Below the pieces are notes generated by a model. That model saw nothing but the letters and a program-made list of their open reading frames with translations, had not been told where the DNA came from and searched no databases. From assembly GCF_020829685.1 (NCBI RefSeq), contig NZ_JAIVFR010000313.1, positions 1 through 7,276 on the forward strand: a DNA stretch of 7,276 nucleotides, in the 5' to 3' direction. The DNA comes from Nostoc sp. CHAB 5715. Its GTDB lineage: Bacteria > Cyanobacteriota > Cyanobacteriia > Cyanobacteriales > Nostocaceae. This document shows positions 4,231 through 7,276 of the stretch, one piece after another; within the stretch, counting starts at the first letter, position 1, and every line of letters begins with the position of its first letter. The translations under genes were made by a program, and so were the position numbers.

Positions 4231-6117
4231 ATGCAGCAGTACTCAAGCTTACCAGACCACAACTCACAGATAGATGCAAGGCCAAAACCTTTGACAACAA
4301 TTGAGCAACTTCGCGCCTTGTGGCTGGAGAGCAGCTTGAACCAGTTGCAAAGTCGCCTTAATGATTGCCTGCTTTCTGCTTGTAAAACAGTCCCACAGGC
4401 AGGAGCCGCAGAAGCAAAAATTCTCCAAACTGTGGTAAACGAGATTAACAGTGCTGTCAACAGGAGTGATTTGGCGCTTACAGATTGTGCCGTAGGCATC
4501 GCTTTGTTTGAACCACAAGAAACTGTTGCCACAGTTTGCTATGTTTCGTGTTCTCAATCGCCAAACTCACAACCTTTATTTCTAGAATTGCTGACAGCAG
4601 AAAAAAAGCTGCTGTTGAGATTGCAAGAGGTCATAGAACTCGAAGATTTGCAGCAGCTTGAAAATCAACAACCACCGAGCGCTTGGCGGTTAGCTGATGA
4701 TTCTGGCAACGTTATGGGCTGGCTAATTATTGCCGCAGTGCCCCTAAACTCTGCTCCTGATTCGCTCATAAAATCACTTGCTCAACTCAGATCGCAATTG
4801 ATGGCAAGGTTTGCCAAGCATTGTACAACAGCCCTGGTACAAGTTAGACACATTTCATCTTGGCAGCAACGGTATCAAGAGTTAAGTAACTCTAATCAAG
4901 AATTGGAGCGCACCAATCAACTCAAAAATCAGTTTTTGGCAAACACCAGCCACGAAATTCGCACACCTCTTAGTTCTATTATTGGGTTTACCCATCTGCT
5001 TTTAGCCCAAGGGTACGAACCAACTAAAGAACGCCAGCAAGAGTATTTAAATATCATTCAGTCTAGCGGCAAGCACCTACTAGCTCTGATTAATGATATT
5101 TTGGATCTTTCTAAAATTGAAGCAAATCAGCTGGAAGTGCAGTGGGAAACAATTGATGTGCCAATGCTATGTAGCAATGTTTTCGCACTGCTGAAAGAGA
5201 AAGCCGCTAATAAGGGTTTGAAACTCCGTCTAGAACTTGACCCCGATATCACAACCCTAGTAGCTGACCCCTTGCGACTCAAGCAAATGCTGTTGAATTT
5301 ACTCTTCAATGCCCTAAAGTTCACCAGCCAAGGAAGTGTTGGCTTAGAGGTTGTTTCCAAAGGTCTATTTGTGTATTTTACAGTTTGGGATACTGGCACT
5401 GGCATTTCCCAAGAAGACCAGGCTCAACTGTTTGAACCCTATTTCCAAATTGCCAAGGCTGTCGCCGGTGGTGAAGGTACTGGTTTGGGTTTAGCAGTGA
5501 CTCGAAAACTCGCCCAAATTCACGGTGGTAACGTGAAAGTGGAATCTGAAGTAAATTGCGGTTCTCGTTTTACCCTTGTACTTCCCTTTAAGCAAGAGGT
5601 GGGAATGGGGGGAGATGAGGGAGTAGGGGGAGATGAGGAAGCAGGGGGAGATGAGGGAGCAGGGGAAGAAAAATACTCCTCATCTCCTTTGCCTTTCACC
5701 CTTAGTTCTTCTGTAGATATTTTGCTGGTAGAAAATGACTTACCCAACGCTAATTTGATGCAAATTTATCTACATAAATTGGGATATCAGGTGACTTGGG
5801 TTAAGAATGCTGCCGAGATGTGGGAAGCTTTAGCACAGTTAGACCCAGTGGTGATTTTGATGGATGTTCATCTGGCAGATGGAAATGGTCTTAAGTTGGT
5901 ACAGCAGCTGCGAGAAAATCGGCAATATCGGAGGATTCCGGTAATTGTTCAAACAGCAATGGCAATGAAAGGCGATCGCGAAACTTGTCTAGCAGCTGGA
6001 GTAAATGAGTATATTTCTAAACCGATTGATTTACCACTTTTAGCTAGTCTGGTGGCCAAGTACACTAAAGCATCAACCAAGGTTGATGGGGAATGGGGAG
6101 TGGGGAGTGGGGAGTAG
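4231..6117 (+). CDS. Hybrid sensor histidine kinase with C-terminal receiver domain
   Basis: A 628-residue two-component kinase with no membrane segment, so probably cytosolic. Residues 1 to about 215 form a sensor region I cannot assign, possibly GAF-like. A coiled-coil stretch (about 208-230) leads to the HisKA domain with phospho-acceptor H241 in SHEIRTP. The ATPase domain has the N box N360 (NALKF), G1 box D387 (DTGTG) and G2 box GEGTGLG (414-420). The receiver (about 495-612) has phospho-acceptor D545, T575 and K597; its acidic pair reads E501-N502, with D503 next. Between kinase and receiver, residues about 456-482 are Gly/Asp/Glu-rich and encoded by repeat DNA. The last seven codons, including the stop, match the end of lipA exactly. 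I chose the ATG at 4231 over the in-frame TTG at 4225; neither has a good Shine-Dalgarno. No partner output gene is adjacent. Divergence from natD hints at, but does not show, a role in amino acid or nitrogen sensing. Confidence 0.93.
   Translation: MQQYSSLPDHNSQIDARPKPLTTIEQLRALWLESSLNQLQSRLNDCLLSACKTVPQAGAAEAKILQTVVNEINSAVNRSDLALTDCAVGIALFEPQETVATVCYVSCSQSPNSQPLFLELLTAEKKLLLRLQEVIELEDLQQLENQQPPSAWRLADDSGNVMGWLIIAAVPLNSAPDSLIKSLAQLRSQLMARFAKHCTTALVQVRHISSWQQRYQELSNSNQELERTNQLKNQFLANTSHEIRTPLSSIIGFTHLLLAQGYEPTKERQQEYLNIIQSSGKHLLALINDILDLSKIEANQLEVQWETIDVPMLCSNVFALLKEKAANKGLKLRLELDPDITTLVADPLRLKQMLLNLLFNALKFTSQGSVGLEVVSKGLFVYFTVWDTGTGISQEDQAQLFEPYFQIAKAVAGGEGTGLGLAVTRKLAQIHGGNVKVESEVNCGSRFTLVLPFKQEVGMGGDEGVGGDEEAGGDEGAGEEKYSSSPLPFTLSSSVDILLVENDLPNANLMQIYLHKLGYQVTWVKNAAEMWEALAQLDPVVILMDVHLADGNGLKLVQQLRENRQYRRIPVIVQTAMAMKGDRETCLAAGVNEYISKPIDLPLLASLVAKYTKASTKVDGEWGVGSGE
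5598..5675 (+). repeat. G-rich repeat inside the kinase coding sequence (copy C)
   Basis: Units like GGGGGAGATGAGGGAGTA and GGGGGAGATGAGGAAGCA repeat with an 18-bp period, keeping the frame and encoding (G)GDEGxG units. Positions 5641-5659 are identical to 2731-2749 downstream of lipA. The segment ends in GGGGAAGAAAAATA, close to the GGGGAAGAAATAAC junction of copy A. It lies exactly between the ATPase and receiver domains. Confidence 0.85.
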
Positions 6118-6190
6118 GGAGTAGGGGGAGCAGAGGAAGCAGAAAAAAATAACTAATGCCCAATGCCCCATGCCCAATGCCCAATCCCCC
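6088..6190 (+). repeat. Composite G-rich plus CAATGCC repeat overlapping the kinase 3' end (copy B)
   Basis: This copy has the same order as copy A: GGGGAGT-type units (6088-6139), an A-rich junction ending AATAACTAATGCC, then CAATGCC heptamers to about 6190. Positions 6096-6127 are identical to 2691-2722. It contributes the last 10 or so residues and the stop of the kinase and fills most of the gap to larE. I see no separate promoter for larE in what remains. Confidence 0.9.
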
Positions 6191-6250
6191 ATTAAGTAAT
6201 GACTACAATGGAATTTGTTGGGTGCTATCGGGTTTGGGCAGGATTGGGAA

Positions 6251-7081
6251 ATGATGCTGACAGAAAAATTTGAGCTATTAAGAGCTTTATTTCTAGAAAT
6301 GGAGCAGGCGTTGATTGCCTACTCTGGGGGCGTTGATAGTACTTTGGTTGCCAAAATTGCTTATGATGTGTTGGGCGATCGCGCTTTGGCTGTAACAGCT
6401 GTTTCTCCTTCGCTGTTACCAGAAGAGTTGGAAGATGCCAAAATTCAAGCCGCAACTATTGGGATTGGGCATAAAATCGTCCAGACGCACGAGATGGAAA
6501 ATCCCAATTACACCTCTAACCCGGTTAACCGTTGTTATTTTTGCAAAAGTGAATTACACGACACTCTCAAACCTTTAGCTTTACAGTTGGGTTATCCCTA
6601 CGTGGTGGATGGGGTAAATGCCGATGATTTGCATGATTATCGTCCAGGAATTCAGGCGGCGAAAGAGAGAGGGGCGCGATCGCCTTTAGCAGAAGTGGGT
6701 GTCACGAAAGTTGAAGTCCGCCAACTTTCGCAACAACTCGGTTTACCTTGGTGGGATAAACCCGCTCAACCTTGCCTCAGTTCGCGGTTTCCTTATGGGG
6801 AAGAGATTACTGTAGCTAAGTTACAACGAGTTGGTAGAGCAGAAATTTTCTTAAGAAAGCTGGGTTGGCAGAATTTGCGCGTGCGATCGCAAGGAGATAC
6901 AGCACGCATTGAATTAGCATCAGAACAAATTAAAGAGTTTGTGTTAACTACGGATTTACAAAAAGTAGTTTCTGCATTTCAGGATTTCGGATTTCTTTAC
7001 GTAACCCTGGATTTAGAAGGTTATCGTAGCGGTAAGTTAAATCAGGTTTTAAATCGGGAAGCCTTGAGTGTTAGACTATAG
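6251..7081 (+). CDS. larE: LarE, ATP-dependent sulfur transferase for nickel-pincer cofactor
   Basis: Activates the carboxylates of pyridinium-3,5-biscarboxylate mononucleotide with ATP and replaces them with thiocarboxylates, the step between LarB and LarC in making the nickel-pincer cofactor used by lactate racemase and related enzymes. The 276 residues have the PP-loop SGGVDS (25-30), SPSLLPEELEDA (52-63), NRCYFCK (93-99) with C95 and C98, and PCLSSRFPYGE (174-184) with C175. C175 aligns by motif with the sacrificial Cys176 of Lactobacillus plantarum LarE. Having C95 and C98 as well matches the three-cysteine type reported to bind a [4Fe-4S] cluster and work catalytically, as in Thermotoga maritima LarE. 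I chose the ATG at 6251 (AGGA 7 nt upstream; ATG 6254 also possible) over an in-frame TTG at 6215 that would add 12 unconserved residues. No larA, larB or larC is in the window. Its end overlaps the next gene by 11 bp, tail to tail. Confidence 0.92.
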   Translation: MMLTEKFELLRALFLEMEQALIAYSGGVDSTLVAKIAYDVLGDRALAVTAVSPSLLPEELEDAKIQAATIGIGHKIVQTHEMENPNYTSNPVNRCYFCKSELHDTLKPLALQLGYPYVVDGVNADDLHDYRPGIQAAKERGARSPLAEVGVTKVEVRQLSQQLGLPWWDKPAQPCLSSRFPYGEEITVAKLQRVGRAEIFLRKLGWQNLRVRSQGDTARIELASEQIKEFVLTTDLQKVVSAFQDFGFLYVTLDLEGYRSGKLNQVLNREALSVRL

Positions 7082-7276
7082 CATTTTCCTGGACTGTAGA
7101 CACAGTTGTGCTTTTTTTACCTGTCTCACTTGTCTTGGCCAACTGCATCAGTGTCTCATACCAATCCGTAATCGGCAAATCGGCAGGTGCTGTTAGCTCT
7201 TGATAAACCTGTTGGCAGAGTTCTCGAAAAGCAAAGTAGCGCTCTTGACGCCAATGCTTAGTGAGTTCGCCCAAAG
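7071..7276 (-). CDS. C-terminal part of an unrecognised protein, cut by the window edge
   Basis: An open frame enters from the right edge on the minus strand and ends at TAA (7071-7073), giving about 67 visible residues. I do not recognise the family. The first part is amphipathic and rich in charged and aromatic residues (WRQERYFAFRELCQQVYQEL), then comes a PADLPITDWYETLMQLAK segment, then a Ser/Thr/Lys-rich tail that looks disordered. The first in-window start would be a TTG at 7274 with no Shine-Dalgarno visible, so the gene most likely begins outside. Composition is like protein, not a chance frame, and it faces larE in an 11-bp convergent overlap. No function is proposed. Confidence 0.6.
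   Translation of the reverse strand, partial: LGELTKHWRQERYFAFRELCQQVYQELTAPADLPITDWYETLMQLAKTSETGKKSTTVSTVQENAIV

Noticed and set aside
6215..6250. Upstream TTG start for larE adding 12 residues
   Set aside because: The added residues are not family-like and TTG has no Shine-Dalgarno; ATG 6251 has AGGA at 7 nt.

Overview
The window looks like chromosome from a filamentous, Nostoc/Anabaena-type cyanobacterium. I found seven full HIP1 octamers (GCGATCGC) in 7.3 kb, plus long runs of the heptamer repeats typical of these genomes and a small photosystem II assembly protein. Family assignments come from reading motifs; no database search was possible.

Layout, left to right. Positions 1-325 carry no gene but hold a 197-bp palindromic element built from four hairpins between 13-bp terminal inverted repeats, resembling a non-autonomous transposable element. 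A family-4 glycosyltransferase follows on the minus strand (326-1411). The divergent gap to lipA (1412-1785) holds a perfect 52-bp inverted repeat around a 66-nt loop. Lipoyl synthase lipA (1786-2712, +) runs into a composite repeat that supplies its last codons and stop. Next come the small one-helix protein psb34 (3000-3137, +) and, convergent with it, natD, a LivH-type permease of the neutral amino acid transporter (3159-4025, -).

A 205-bp divergent region with two copies of a palindrome 22 bp apart separates natD from a cytosolic hybrid histidine kinase (4231-6117, +). This kinase has heptamer-type repeat DNA in frame as the linker between its kinase and receiver domains, and again at its 3' end. 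The window closes with larE (6251-7081, +), a sulfur transferase of nickel-pincer cofactor synthesis, overlapping tail to tail with the end of an unrecognised gene that runs off the right edge (7071-7276, -).

The genes do not form a pathway: lipoate synthesis, PSII assembly, amino acid uptake, signalling and sulfur transfer are independent jobs, and most neighbours are divergent or convergent. The most distinctive content is repeat DNA. One G-rich/C-rich composite repeat has shaped the ends of two unrelated proteins and the interior of one of them, and two further, unrelated palindromic elements occupy the first two intergenic regions.
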